Assembly: GCA_022511225.1 (NCBI GenBank)
Contig: JAFLRZ010000001.1
Coordinates: forward strand, 1 to 64,000
Length of the DNA: 64,000 nt
Source of the DNA: Eubacterium sp.
GTDB taxonomy: Bacteria; Bacillota; Clostridia; Oscillospirales; Acutalibacteraceae
Reading direction: 5' to 3'
Part shown: positions 51,864-61,384 of the stretch, one piece after another
Layout of the letters: the number at the start of each line of letters is the position of its first letter
Position numbering within the stretch: position 1 is the stretch's first letter
Notes under the pieces: generated by a model
Seen by the model: only the letters and a program-made list of their open reading frames with translations
The model's database searches: none
What the model was told of the DNA's origin: nothing
Made by a program: the position numbers and the translations under genes

Positions 51864-53731
51864 CTCTTTTTTCTCCCGCTTTTGTTGTAAGGCTTATTGC
51901 CTCTTTGCTTGTTGCTTTGGTTGTTTGAATACTGATTTGGCTTTGAAGAAGGTCGGATAAGGCATTTTTTATCAAAGCCTATCAAATCAAGACGATTTGC
52001 TTTCTTTAACGCTTCCTCGACAAGTTTTTGATTTTTAGGATTAAAATACTGCAATAAAGCACGCTGCAGAGCCTTGTCATGCTCTGTCTTTGCTACGTAC
52101 ACCTTTTCCATTGTATAAGGATCAAGCTCGGTATAAAACATACAGGTCGAAATTGTACCTGGTGTGGGATAAAAATCCTGAACCTGCTCGGGTCTGATAT
52201 GATTCTTTTTAAGGAACAATGCAAGCTCAATTGCGTCATTAAGCGTTGAACCCGGGTGAGATGACATAAGATATGGAACTAAATATTGCTCCTTATTTAT
52301 GTCATTAGTAAAACTGAAATATTTTTTTGAAAAGTCAATATACGCTTTAATATGAGGCTTGCCCATCTTGTCAAGCACTGCAGCAGAACAGTGTTCGGGA
52401 GCAACCTTTAGCTGACCTGAAACGTGATACTTTACAAGCTCTCTGAAAAATTCATCATCCTTATCCTGCAAGAGATAATCATAACGAATACCGCTTCGGA
52501 TAAATACTTTTTTTACACCCTTAACTTCTCGTAATTCACGCAAAATGTCAAGATACTCCGAATGATCTGCAATCAGATTTTTGCAGGGCGACGGAGCAAG
52601 ACATTTTTTGCCTTTACAAAGACCGTTATCCTCCTGTAGCTCACAGGACGGCTTGCGAAAGTTCGCTGTTGGTCCGCCGACATCGTGAATATACCCTTTA
52701 AAATTCGGCATATAGGTGAGCTTTTCAGCTTCAATAAGCAAGCTTTTCTTTGAACGGCTCGTTACATATCTGCCCTGATGAAAAGCAATTGAACAGAAAT
52801 TACATGCACCAAAGCATCCTCTGTTATGCGTGATAGAAAATTCTACTTCACGAATAGCAGGCACACCACCCAAAGCTTCGTAGCTTGGATGATACCTTCT
52901 TGTATACGGAAGCGAATACACCCAATCAAGCTCCTTTTGAGTGAGCGGAGGCATAGGCTTGTTCTGTACAATCATTGTTTTGCCATGCTTCTGCTTTATA
53001 ACTCTTCCACGGATATGATCCTGTTCATCCTGCTGAATACGGCAGGATTTTGCATATTCCTTTTTACTGTTAAGGACGTTATCGTATGACGGACACTCAA
53101 CACCTTCGTAAGTTGTTTCTACAGTCGGGCAAGCGTAGACAGTGCCTAAAATATCCCGCATAGTGCTGATGCTTTCACCGTTATTGAGTCTGTCAGCTAT
53201 TTCAATAGTTTGATTTTCGCCCATACCGAAGGATAGCAAATCTGCTTTTGAGTCAATCAGAATACTTGGTCTGATTTTATCGTCCCAATAATCATAATGA
53301 GCGAAACGGCGAAGTGACGCCTCAAGTCCTCCTATTATAACAGGAGTATCGGGAAAAAGCTCTTTTAGCTTGTTTGAATAAACTATTACGGCTCTATCGG
53401 GTCTTTTCCCTGCCACACCGCCGGCAGTATACGCATCATCGTGGCGAAGTCTTTTAGCAGCCGTATAATGAGCTACCATAGAGTCGATATTTCCGCTTGT
53501 TACAAAAAAAGCTAATCTCGGCTTCCCAAACTGCAAAAAGTCAGCATCACTTTTCCAGTCAGGCTGACTTAATACGGCAACTCTATAGCCCTTGCTTTCG
53601 AGGACACGAGTTATTATAGCTGCTCCGAAGGAGGGATGGTCGACATAGCTATCCCCCGTCACGTAGACGAAGTCAACATATTCCCATCCTCTTTCAAGCA
53701 TTTCTTTTTTAGTTATCGGCAAAAAGCTCAT
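51860..53731 (-). CDS. YgiQ family radical SAM protein
   Basis: 623 residues. The N-terminal domain is FVYVTGDSYVDHPSFGAAIITRVLE, then the radical SAM motif C-x3-C-x2-C in NRGCFGACNFCSIAFHQGR. CSAAVLDKMGKPH and FYPTPGTISTCMFYTELDPYTMEKV are typical of the family (TIGR03904/UPF0313). The basic Asn/Lys-rich C-terminal tail (residues about 600-623) is probably disordered. The substrate is unknown. It sits 1 base after ftsK and overlaps comEA. Confidence 0.95.
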   Translation of the reverse strand: MSFLPITKKEMLERGWEYVDFVYVTGDSYVDHPSFGAAIITRVLESKGYRVAVLSQPDWKSDADFLQFGKPRLAFFVTSGNIDSMVAHYTAAKRLRHDDAYTAGGVAGKRPDRAVIVYSNKLKELFPDTPVIIGGLEASLRRFAHYDYWDDKIRPSILIDSKADLLSFGMGENQTIEIADRLNNGESISTMRDILGTVYACPTVETTYEGVECPSYDNVLNSKKEYAKSCRIQQDEQDHIRGRVIKQKHGKTMIVQNKPMPPLTQKELDWVYSLPYTRRYHPSYEALGGVPAIREVEFSITHNRGCFGACNFCSIAFHQGRYVTSRSKKSLLIEAEKLTYMPNFKGYIHDVGGPTANFRKPSCELQEDNGLCKGKKCLAPSPCKNLIADHSEYLDILRELREVKGVKKVFIRSGIRYDYLLQDKDDEFFRELVKYHVSGQLKVAPEHCSAAVLDKMGKPHIKAYIDFSKKYFSFTNDINKEQYLVPYLMSSHPGSTLNDAIELALFLKKNHIRPEQVQDFYPTPGTISTCMFYTELDPYTMEKVYVAKTEHDKALQRALLQYFNPKNQKLVEEALKKANRLDLIGFDKKCLIRPSSKPNQYSNNQSNKQRGNKPYNKSGRKKR

Positions 53732-53732
53732 A

Positions 53733-56279
53733 TCAATCCTCTAAGGCATCATTAAGATTGCCAATTACTACGTCATTATCTGAATTATCAACTGCATCGT
53801 CAAACGTCATTTGCTCGGTGTTGTCAGCAGTAAAAGATATATTAGTATTTGCCTGCATTTCAAGCCACTGCTGTCTTGTAATAAGAATTTCTCTCGGCTT
53901 TGCGCCGTTAGCAGGTCCTATAATTCCTTTATCATGAAGCTGGTCGATGATTTTTGCACCTCTTGCATAGCCGACGGAAAGCTTACGCTGTAAGAAAGAG
54001 GTTGAAGCTGTACCTGTTTCGAGTACGACGTCAACAGCTTTTTCGAAGAGTGCATCAAGGAGTTCTCCCTGTTCGTCACCGTCATCAAACGGAGAAGATT
54101 TTTTATCTTGCACTGCTTTTGCTTCAATTTCTTTTTGAATATCGTCGCTATACTGGCTTTCGCCCTGATTTCTAATAAAGTCGCAAAGCTCGTCAACCTC
54201 TTCATCAGAAATAAAGCATCCCTGAACACGAGTAGGCTTGGTAGAGCCGATTGGAGAGTAAAGCATATCACCGTGCCCAAGCAGTTTTTCAGCACCCGCT
54301 GAATCAAGGATTGTACGGGAGTCAATCTGTGATTTTACGGTAAGTGCAATACGAGAGGAAATGTTAGACTTAATAAGACCTGTAATAACGTCAACAGATG
54401 GACGCTGTGTTGCAATTACAAGGTGCATACCTACGGCACGGGCCATCTGCGCAAGACGACATACAGAATCCTCTACTTCTTTTGGAGCTGCCATCATAAG
54501 ATCAGCAAACTCATCTATGAAGATACAAATTTTAGGCATATGCTCCATATCCTCGTGCTTGGAAGCGTATTTGTTATATCCCTCAATGTCGCGCACACCA
54601 ACCTGTGAAAGACGCTGATAACGCTGCAGCATTTCGCTTACAGCCCATCCAAGAGCGCCTGCAGCCTTTCGTGCATCAGTAACTACCGGTACAAGCAAAT
54701 GTGGTATACCTGCATATTTTGAAAATTCAACCTGTTTTGGGTCAATCATTAGGAATTTCACTTCATCAGGCTTCGCACGATACAAAATTGAAGCAATAAT
54801 TGAATTCATACAAACCGACTTACCTGAGCCTGTTGTACCTGCTACGAGAAGGTGAGGCATTTTTGAAACGTCACAATATATACACTTACCTGCTATATCC
54901 TTTCCGAGACCGGCTGAAAGCTTTGAACTCTGCTCATCAAATTCCGGAGTATCAATAAGCTCACGCATACTTACACCATTTTTTACGGTATTCGGCACTT
55001 CAATACCTACTGCAGCCTTGCCTGGAATCGGAGCTTCAATACGAACGTGAGTAGCAGCGAGATTAAGAGCAATATCATCAGCAAGGCCTGTGATTTTTGA
55101 AATACGAATACCTGTTGCAGGCTTCAGCTCGTATCTCGTAACAGTTGGACCTCTTGAAATGTCAGTTATAGTTGCGTCAACGTTAAATGAACGCAGGGTA
55201 TCAATGAGCATTTTTGCATTTTCCTTGAGCTCACCGCTGATGTCCTTAGTTGACTTCTTTTCTGCTTTTTTCAGAAGATCAACAGGAGGAAGCTGATAAT
55301 CGGCTACAGAGGAATCCATAGACTCCTTTGATACTGTAAATTCTTCAACCTTTTCAGTTTTCTTCTCAGGTGCAGGCTTTTCCTCAGATGCATCCTGAAC
55401 AATCTCATCAATTGTCTTTTCATTATCATTGGATACTGCGTCCTCTTGCCTTTTAAGTCTTGCTTTTCGGCTACGCTCGGATGCAGCATTAATTTCATCA
55501 ATGATGTCCTTAGGAACTGACTCCTCTGATTCTTCATCGATATTATTCTTTCTGCCCTTCTTCTTTTGTGGCTGAGGAGCTTCATCTAAATCATCAAGCG
55601 GAACGTCTATGTTCTTCTTATTCATCTTTCGCTGTTCCTTTTTCTCAGCTATTACAGGTCCAACCTTATCTATAGTAGCCTTGGCAGGCTTTGCAGCACC
55701 AGACATAAACTGAGTTATCGTAAGACCTGTTATGAGCATAAAGTCAATAAATATAAGAACAATTGAAATGAGAATTGCCGGTGCTTTGCCCATAGTCAGC
55801 ATTGTCCAACCTATAATAGCCCCGACTGCTCCACCGTTGAAACTGACAATTGCGTTATTATATGCTTCTGCTACTGCTGCTTTGAATTCATCACCAATAC
55901 TATGACCAAAAATATGTACGAGTGAAGACAAAAGAAGAACCATAATAACAGTTTCAATCATCTTAGCAATCAGCTTTGAGGGTGATGCGTGAGTAAATGC
56001 AAAAATCAGCATAATGATTAGCACAAGTAACGGAAACAGACACGAGGCAAATATACCGAATACGCCGACATATACGTTATGAAGTACGTTCCATACACCT
56101 GCTCCGCTGACTACGGCAAGGCAGAAGAAAATTACAGACAGCCCGAATATAGCTATCTGCGAGATACGCATAGCATCCTCTCTGCTTGAAGTCGAGTTGT
56201 TCTTTGCAGGAGGAGAATTTTTCCCTCTTTGATTGTTTGATTTTGTCGTCTTATTTTTGCTGTTCTTTTTGTTTGCCAT
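53733..56279 (-). CDS. ftsK: DNA translocase FtsK/SpoIIIE
   Basis: A membrane-anchored dsDNA pump that clears the division or sporulation septum. 848 residues: a basic N-terminus, four or five transmembrane segments (about 40-190), an acidic linker (about 190-330), and the motor with Walker A AGTTGSGKSVCMNSII and IFIDEFADLMM. The C-terminal winged-helix gamma domain is FLQRKLSVGYARGAKIIDQLHDKGII, which reads the orienting sequences. The gene order tepA-(ylzJ)-spoIIIE of Bacillus is kept here, with an UppP-like gene inserted, which supports a SpoIIIE-like role. Confidence 0.95.
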   Translation of the reverse strand: MANKKNSKNKTTKSNNQRGKNSPPAKNNSTSSREDAMRISQIAIFGLSVIFFCLAVVSGAGVWNVLHNVYVGVFGIFASCLFPLLVLIIMLIFAFTHASPSKLIAKMIETVIMVLLLSSLVHIFGHSIGDEFKAAVAEAYNNAIVSFNGGAVGAIIGWTMLTMGKAPAILISIVLIFIDFMLITGLTITQFMSGAAKPAKATIDKVGPVIAEKKEQRKMNKKNIDVPLDDLDEAPQPQKKKGRKNNIDEESEESVPKDIIDEINAASERSRKARLKRQEDAVSNDNEKTIDEIVQDASEEKPAPEKKTEKVEEFTVSKESMDSSVADYQLPPVDLLKKAEKKSTKDISGELKENAKMLIDTLRSFNVDATITDISRGPTVTRYELKPATGIRISKITGLADDIALNLAATHVRIEAPIPGKAAVGIEVPNTVKNGVSMRELIDTPEFDEQSSKLSAGLGKDIAGKCIYCDVSKMPHLLVAGTTGSGKSVCMNSIIASILYRAKPDEVKFLMIDPKQVEFSKYAGIPHLLVPVVTDARKAAGALGWAVSEMLQRYQRLSQVGVRDIEGYNKYASKHEDMEHMPKICIFIDEFADLMMAAPKEVEDSVCRLAQMARAVGMHLVIATQRPSVDVITGLIKSNISSRIALTVKSQIDSRTILDSAGAEKLLGHGDMLYSPIGSTKPTRVQGCFISDEEVDELCDFIRNQGESQYSDDIQKEIEAKAVQDKKSSPFDDGDEQGELLDALFEKAVDVVLETGTASTSFLQRKLSVGYARGAKIIDQLHDKGIIGPANGAKPREILITRQQWLEMQANTNISFTADNTEQMTFDDAVDNSDNDVVIGNLNDALED

Positions 56280-56288
56280 AATTACCTC

Positions 56289-57146
56289 TTATTTAATGAT
56301 AATTTGAAATATTCCGATGATAGTGCAAAGAGCACCGACTGCTAAATCATAAAAAGCGATATATTTAACGTAGCCTTTTTTGATGACATTGCCGAGAATT
56401 CTTACTGAAACAAATGAAACCCCTGAAGAAACAACAAGTGCTATAATTGCAGAAACCAACGAAACACTTGTCACGCCGATACAAAGTTCAACGATTCCCG
56501 TTACAAGAAGAATCATAACTGACATAACCATTGAATACTTAAGTGCAAGGTTTTTATTCATTCCTGTAAGAACACAAGCACAAAATACTCCCGCAACGAG
56601 TGAGCAACCGGCAGTTGGTATTGCAAGAAGCGCAGTAAAGCCAATGATGAGTGCCTGAACGTACGTTGGGATTTTATTAATCGGCTTATTAAAACGCGTT
56701 GCAGTCAGAATAATAAGACCTCCGGTAAGGGCGAAGCAAATGCCTTCCGTAAGTAAATTCTCATCAAAGCTGAATCTGTGAAGCAACATAAAGAAATTGC
56801 CGTATTTACCTGTGGGAATTATGTAAAAAATGAGCGGTACGAAAGAAAGAATTGTCATATACACAAAGCTTCTTACCGGCGGTATATAATCTAATCTCAG
56901 CCTTTTATGAAACAGCTCATTCCATCCCTCAAAGAAGGATTTAGCAAGCTTGAAGATGAATTTGTAAATAGCAATTAAAATTCCTATTGCGATTCCTATA
57001 TGTATAACACCTGTCAACTGAGAGCAGGCATTTGTAAATCGAGATGAAAAATTATGAAAAATGGCACTGTGACCTGATTCGGAAATAGGAAAAATCCAGC
57101 TAATTGCTTGTCCTATTGCCTGAAAAATCGCTGTTATAATTGACAC
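56289..57146 (-). CDS. UppP/BacA-like membrane protein lacking catalytic residues
   Basis: About 285 residues with roughly seven or eight hydrophobic segments. The N-terminal motif [15 protein letters not shown] aligns with the UppP signature EGLTEFLPVSSTGH: the P-x-S-x-S-G-H core is kept, but the two glutamates are replaced (Gln and Trp). The second signature PGxSRSG appears only as IPTAGCSLVAG, without the arginine. UppP dephosphorylates undecaprenyl diphosphate; this protein probably cannot, and may instead bind or move the lipid. The GTG at 57146 is chosen because GGAGG lies 8 bases upstream; ATG at 57152 or 57173 is possible. It lies between the ylzJ-like gene and ftsK. Confidence 0.65.
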   Translation of the reverse strand: MSIITAIFQAIGQAISWIFPISESGHSAIFHNFSSRFTNACSQLTGVIHIGIAIGILIAIYKFIFKLAKSFFEGWNELFHKRLRLDYIPPVRSFVYMTILSFVPLIFYIIPTGKYGNFFMLLHRFSFDENLLTEGICFALTGGLIILTATRFNKPINKIPTYVQALIIGFTALLAIPTAGCSLVAGVFCACVLTGMNKNLALKYSMVMSVMILLVTGIVELCIGVTSVSLVSAIIALVVSSGVSFVSVRILGNVIKKGYVKYIAFYDLAVGALCTIIGIFQIIIK

Positions 57147-57288
57147 TATCATTTCCTCCGAAAAGAGCGGCATTATCAAGATAATAGCCTTGCCTTATAT
57201 AGTCATAAGGGTTACTTGAGCGAATTTGGTTTGTTAACTTTGGCTGGGTATAAAAAATATCATATTCATTAATTATTGAGTGAAGCAT
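57100..57288 (-). CDS. YlzJ-like small protein
   Basis: 62 residues ([15 protein letters not shown]..., containing [21 protein letters not shown]). It fills what would otherwise be a 90-base hole in a tightly packed operon, right after tepA, the position of ylzJ in Bacillus (ymfB-ylzJ-spoIIIE). The NP-x-DY motif fits what I recall of YlzJ-like proteins. GGTGG stands 5 bases before the ATG. The function is unknown. It overlaps the tepA stop by about 20 bases and runs about 47 bases into the UppP-like gene. Confidence 0.5.
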   Translation of the reverse strand: MLHSIINEYDIFYTQPKLTNQIRSSNPYDYIRQGYYLDNAALFGGNDSVNYNSDFSGNRTSN

Positions 57289-58009
57289 CATTACCACCAT
57301 CAATTTGAGAGTCGATAAAATCAAGAGCATTTCTTAAACCGCCGAGCTCGTCAATAAGTCCGCATTCAACTGCACTTTCGCCGTCGAGAACAGTACCTAC
57401 ATCCATAACAAGCTCACCTGTTTTGAGCATAAGCTCTCTGAATTTCTCGTCAGTTATTTTGGAGTTGCTTGCCACAAAATTAACGATTCTGTCCTGCATT
57501 TTTTCAAAATAAGAAAGTGTCTGCGGAATACCGAGAACGAGTCCGTTCATTCTGACAGGATGAACTGTCATCGTAGCACTCGGAACAATAAAGCTTCTCT
57601 GACAGCTTACTGCAAGCGGTACACCAATTGAATGACCTCCGCCGAGAACAAGAGATGCAGTTGGTGTTTTCATAGTTGAAAGGAGCTCCGCTATGGCAAG
57701 TCCTGCCTCAACGTCGCCTCCGACGGTATTGAGTATAATCAAAAGTCCTTCGATTTCTTTACTTTCTTCAATTGCAACAAGCTGTGGAATAACGTGCTCA
57801 TATTTAGTGGTTTTATTCTGGCTCGGTAAAATATAATGCCCTTCAATCTGACCGATTATTGTAAGGCAGTGAATAAAGTGACCGTCCTTAGAAACGGTAA
57901 TTGAGCCTGTTTCAAAATCAGAAGCCTGAGATACTTCTGTATTATCATCTTTATCCTCGCACTCATACTTGTCAGTGTTCTGCAAATCATCATTATGTTT
58001 TTCAGTCAT
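57269..58009 (-). CDS. tepA: TepA/YmfB family ClpP-fold serine protease
   Basis: 246 residues with a ClpP/crotonase-type fold. The oxyanion region is [16 protein letters not shown], the nucleophile serine is in [16 protein letters not shown] (S-x-G), and the active-site His is in [15 protein letters not shown]. The N-terminal 45 residues are acidic and specific to this group. TepA is implicated in precursor secretion and spore signal-peptide degradation in Bacillus. It is the first gene of tepA-ylzJ-UppP-like-ftsK-ygiQ-comEA-comF. Confidence 0.9.
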   Translation of the reverse strand: MTEKHNDDLQNTDKYECEDKDDNTEVSQASDFETGSITVSKDGHFIHCLTIIGQIEGHYILPSQNKTTKYEHVIPQLVAIEESKEIEGLLIILNTVGGDVEAGLAIAELLSTMKTPTASLVLGGGHSIGVPLAVSCQRSFIVPSATMTVHPVRMNGLVLGIPQTLSYFEKMQDRIVNFVASNSKITDEKFRELMLKTGELVMDVGTVLDGESAVECGLIDELGGLRNALDFIDSQIDGGNDASLNN

Positions 58010-58057
58010 AATTACACCTCTATGTAATCATTCCCCAAAAACAGATAATTATTAAGT

Positions 58058-58086
58058 ATTTTAACACAATTATACAATCTTTGCAA
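58058..58086 (-). promoter_or_regulatory. Promoter of the tepA-ftsK-comF operon
   Basis: Minus-strand TTGCAA (58081-58086), 17 bp, TAAAAT (58058-58063). Confidence 0.6.
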
Positions 58087-58144
58087 CCATTAGCTGAGAA
58101 TTATAAGTAATTATATTAAGTCGCAATATTTAACACTTTTGTAA

Positions 58145-58173
58145 TTGACAGAGCCGACTATTTGTAATACAAT
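58145..58173 (+). promoter_or_regulatory. Promoter of aconitase-icd-rex, with a palindrome over the -10
   Basis: Plus-strand TTGACA (58145-58150), 17 bp, TACAAT (58168-58173). An 11 bp palindrome TTGTA-A-TACAA (58162-58172) covers the -10 and could be an operator. It is not the canonical Rex box. Confidence 0.7.
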
Positions 58174-58215
58174 AACATTGATAAAATTTTAAACAATTAG
58201 GAGGACTTTTTATCA

Positions 58216-60153
58216 ATGGGGCTTACTATAGCACAAAAAATTATTAAAGCTCACCTTGTTGAAGGCGAGATGGTTGCAGGTACAGAGATAGGTCTTAAAA
58301 TTGACCAGACTCTTACTCAGGATGCGACCGGAACAATGGCTTATCTTGAATTTGAGGCTATGGGTGTTGACAGAGTAAAGACAGAAAAATCTGTTGCTTA
58401 TATCGACCACAACACGCTACAGACAGGCTTTGAAAACGCTGATGACCACAGATATATTCAGTCAGTAACAAAGAAGCACGGTATCTATTTCAGCAGACCG
58501 GGTAACGGAATCTGCCATCAGGTTCACCTTGAAAGATTCGGTATACCTGGCAAAACTCTTATAGGCTCTGACAGCCACACACCGACAGGCGGCGGTATCG
58601 GTATGCTTGCAATGGGTGCAGGCGGTCTTGACGTTGCTGTTGCGATGGGTGGAGGTACATACTACATACCGATGCCTAAAATGACAAAAATCAATCTTAC
58701 AGGCTATCTTAAGCCTTGGGTATCCGCTAAGGATGTTATTCTTGAAGTGCTTCGCATAATGAGCGTTAAGGGCGGAGTCGGCAAGATTATCGAATATGCA
58801 GGCGAAGGTGTTAAAACTCTTTCTGTTCCCGAAAGAGCAACAATAACAAATATGGGTGCTGAGCTTGGCGCAACGACTTCAATCTTCCCTTCAGATGAAA
58901 TTACGCTTGCTTTTCTTAAGGCACAAGGCAGAGAGGCTGACTGGACTGAGCTTAAATCAGACGATGATGCCGTTTATGATGAGGTTATTGATATTGACCT
59001 TTGCTCACTCACTCCAATGGCTGCGTGCCCTCATATGCCCGATCAGGTTAAGACAACTGATGAAATCGGCAAAATCAAGGTTGATCAGGTTGCAATCGGC
59101 TCCTGCACAAACTCATCATACGTTGATATGATGAAGGTTGCTGCAATTCTTAAAGGTAAGACAGTATGCCCATCTGTATCTCTTTGTATCGCACCGGGAT
59201 CAAAGCAGGTGCTCAATATGCTTGCTCTTAACGGTGCTCTTTCAGATATGATCAGTGCAGGTGCGAGAATTCTTGAATCAGCCTGCGGTCCTTGCATCGG
59301 TATGGGTCAGTCCCCTAACTCAGCAGGTGTTTCACTTCGTACCTTTAACAGAAACTTTGAAGGTCGTTCAGGAACAAAAGATGCAGGTATTTACCTCGTA
59401 TCTCCTGAGGTTGCGGCTGCATCAGCTCTTACAGGTTATCTTACAGACCCGAGAGATCTTGGTGATGCTCCTGAAATTACAATGCCTGAGCAGTTTATTA
59501 TCAACGACAATATGATTGAAGCTCCGGCTCCTGCTGATGAAGCAGATAGCGTTGAGGTGCTTCGCGGTCCGAACATCAAGCCATTCCCAAATACCGAGCC
59601 TCTTCCCGAGGATATTGAAGCTAAGGCAGTTCTTAAGGTTGGTGATAATATTACTACTGACCATATTATGCCTGCCGGCGCAAAGATACTTCCCTACCGT
59701 TCAAACATTCCTCATCTTTCACAGTACTGCTTCGGCGTATGCGATGAAAGCTTCCCTGAGAGAATCAAGGCAGAGGGCAAGGGTATCGTAATCGGCGGTG
59801 CAAACTACGGACAAGGCTCATCAAGAGAGCACGCTGCATTAGTACCTCTTTACCTCGGTGTTAAGGCAGTTATTACAAAATCGTTTGCAAGAATCCACGT
59901 AGCAAATCTTGTTAACGCAGGTATTCTTCCGTTCACCTTCAAAAACGAAGATGATTACGATAAAATTGATCAGATGGATGAGCTTAAGCTTAACGGAATC
60001 AGAGATTCTATTGAGAACAACAAGCCTGTTATTCTTACGAACATAACAAAGAACGAGGAATATGAGCTTGACTCTTCTCACCTTTCAGAGCGTCAGAGAG
60101 CAATGCTTCTCTGCGGCGGACTTCTTGATTACACGAGAGAAATGAACAAATAA
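58216..60153 (+). CDS. Aconitate hydratase
   Basis: Isomerises citrate and isocitrate using a [4Fe-4S] cluster. Cluster cysteines are in VAIGSCTNSSYVDM and ESACGPCIGMGQSP. Substrate motifs are IGSDSHTPTGGGIGMLAMG and, in the C-terminal swivel domain, GDNITTDHIMPAG and GGANYGQGSSREHAALVP. At 645 residues it is the shorter AcnA-like type of Clostridia, between 3-isopropylmalate dehydratase and the 850-900 residue AcnA/AcnB. The strong AGGAGGAC RBS sits 10 bases ahead. It is first in aconitase-icd-rex-hypothetical. The window has no citrate synthase. Confidence 0.94.
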   Translation: MGLTIAQKIIKAHLVEGEMVAGTEIGLKIDQTLTQDATGTMAYLEFEAMGVDRVKTEKSVAYIDHNTLQTGFENADDHRYIQSVTKKHGIYFSRPGNGICHQVHLERFGIPGKTLIGSDSHTPTGGGIGMLAMGAGGLDVAVAMGGGTYYIPMPKMTKINLTGYLKPWVSAKDVILEVLRIMSVKGGVGKIIEYAGEGVKTLSVPERATITNMGAELGATTSIFPSDEITLAFLKAQGREADWTELKSDDDAVYDEVIDIDLCSLTPMAACPHMPDQVKTTDEIGKIKVDQVAIGSCTNSSYVDMMKVAAILKGKTVCPSVSLCIAPGSKQVLNMLALNGALSDMISAGARILESACGPCIGMGQSPNSAGVSLRTFNRNFEGRSGTKDAGIYLVSPEVAAASALTGYLTDPRDLGDAPEITMPEQFIINDNMIEAPAPADEADSVEVLRGPNIKPFPNTEPLPEDIEAKAVLKVGDNITTDHIMPAGAKILPYRSNIPHLSQYCFGVCDESFPERIKAEGKGIVIGGANYGQGSSREHAALVPLYLGVKAVITKSFARIHVANLVNAGILPFTFKNEDDYDKIDQMDELKLNGIRDSIENNKPVILTNITKNEEYELDSSHLSERQRAMLLCGGLLDYTREMNK

Positions 60154-60165
60154 GGAGATACAAAT

Positions 60166-61341
60166 ATGTCAGACGAAACAAAAATCATTGACGAAGCTGT
60201 TGAAAAATTCAGATCATTAATGGAGCAGCAGCTTGCAAGAGCTAAAAAGATTAAAGAGGACAAAGACTTTACCGACTACGACGCACTCGATACAATTGTT
60301 ATCGGTATATGCGGTGGTGACGGTATTGGTCCAATCATCACAAAGGAAAGCGAAAGAGTTCTTGCTTTTCTTCTTAAAGATGAAGTAGCAAGAGGAAAGG
60401 TTACCTTTAAGGAAATTGACGGACTTACTATCGAGAACAGGGCTGCTTGCAACAAAGCTATTCCTGACGACGTGCTTGAAGAGCTAAAGTCTTGCCACGT
60501 TATTCTCAAAGGCCCTACAACTACACCTCGTGCAGGCGATCCATGGCCAAACGTTGAATCAGCTAACGTTGCTATGAGAAAGGCACTTGACCTTTTTGCA
60601 AATATGAGACCTGTTAAGGTACCTGAAGAAGGAATTGACTGGACATTCTTCAGAGAAAACACAGAGGGCGGATATGCTGTCGGCTCTCATGGTGTTAACA
60701 TCACTGATGATCTTGCTGTTGACTTTACAGTTGCAACTCAGGAAGGCTGCGAAAGAATCGCTCGCCTTGCTTATGAATATGCAAAGAAGAACAACAAGGG
60801 AAAGGTATCTATCATCACAAAGGCAAATATTATTAAAACAACTGACGGTAAGTTCCTCAAAACAGCTCAGAAAATCGGTGAAGAATACCCTGATATCGTT
60901 ACTGATGACTGGTATGTTGACATCACAACTGCAAAGCTTATTGACCCTATGAGAAGAAAAGACTTCAAAGTATTTGTTCTTCCTAACCTTTATGGTGATA
61001 TAATTACTGACGAAGCAGCAGAATTTCAGGGTGGTGTAGGTACAGCCGGTTCTGCAAATATAGGCAAGAAGTACGCAATGTTTGAAGCAATTCACGGCTC
61101 TGCACCGAGAATGATTAAAGAAGGCAGAGGTCAGTATGCAGATCCTTGCTCAATGCTTCGTGCATTAGTAATGCTCCTTTCGCACATCGGATATCAGAAT
61201 GAGGCTAACGCTCTTGAGGCTGCACTTGACAAGTGTATGTTTGAAGAAAAGAAGCTTACAATAACCGGCAGAGATGACGGCTGCACCTGCGAGGAATTCG
61301 GCAATTACGTAATGGAAACAATAACCGAAATGACAAAGTAA
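60166..61341 (+). CDS. icd: Isocitrate/isopropylmalate-type dehydrogenase, probably isocitrate dehydrogenase
   Basis: 391 residues of the beta-decarboxylating dehydrogenase family. GGDGIGPIITKESERV, substrate-binding NVAMRKALDLFANMRPVKV, FFRENTEGGYAVGSHG, KANIIKTTDGKFL, the metal-binding Asp in LPNLYGDIITDEAAEFQGG, and the nucleotide loop EAIHGSAPRM are visible. Its place after aconitase, 12 bases downstream, makes isocitrate the substrate, supplying 2-oxoglutarate for glutamate. The nucleotide loop alone did not let me decide between NAD and NADP. Confidence 0.9.
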   Translation: MSDETKIIDEAVEKFRSLMEQQLARAKKIKEDKDFTDYDALDTIVIGICGGDGIGPIITKESERVLAFLLKDEVARGKVTFKEIDGLTIENRAACNKAIPDDVLEELKSCHVILKGPTTTPRAGDPWPNVESANVAMRKALDLFANMRPVKVPEEGIDWTFFRENTEGGYAVGSHGVNITDDLAVDFTVATQEGCERIARLAYEYAKKNNKGKVSIITKANIIKTTDGKFLKTAQKIGEEYPDIVTDDWYVDITTAKLIDPMRRKDFKVFVLPNLYGDIITDEAAEFQGGVGTAGSANIGKKYAMFEAIHGSAPRMIKEGRGQYADPCSMLRALVMLLSHIGYQNEANALEAALDKCMFEEKKLTITGRDDGCTCEEFGNYVMETITEMTK

Positions 61342-61384
61342 TTATTTGCTTTTAGCATTGTGAATTTCAAAGAGAGGGATATTT

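Noticed and set aside
58010-58215. Possible canonical Rex operator before aconitase
   Set aside because: Only half-site-like TTAACAC stretches occur; no TTGTTAA-N4-TTAACAA palindrome. Only the shorter TTGTA-A-TACAA palindrome was kept.
60559-61095. 178-codon frame antisense to isocitrate dehydrogenase
   Set aside because: Opposite strand of a well conserved gene, with Cys/Phe-rich nonsense composition and no RBS.
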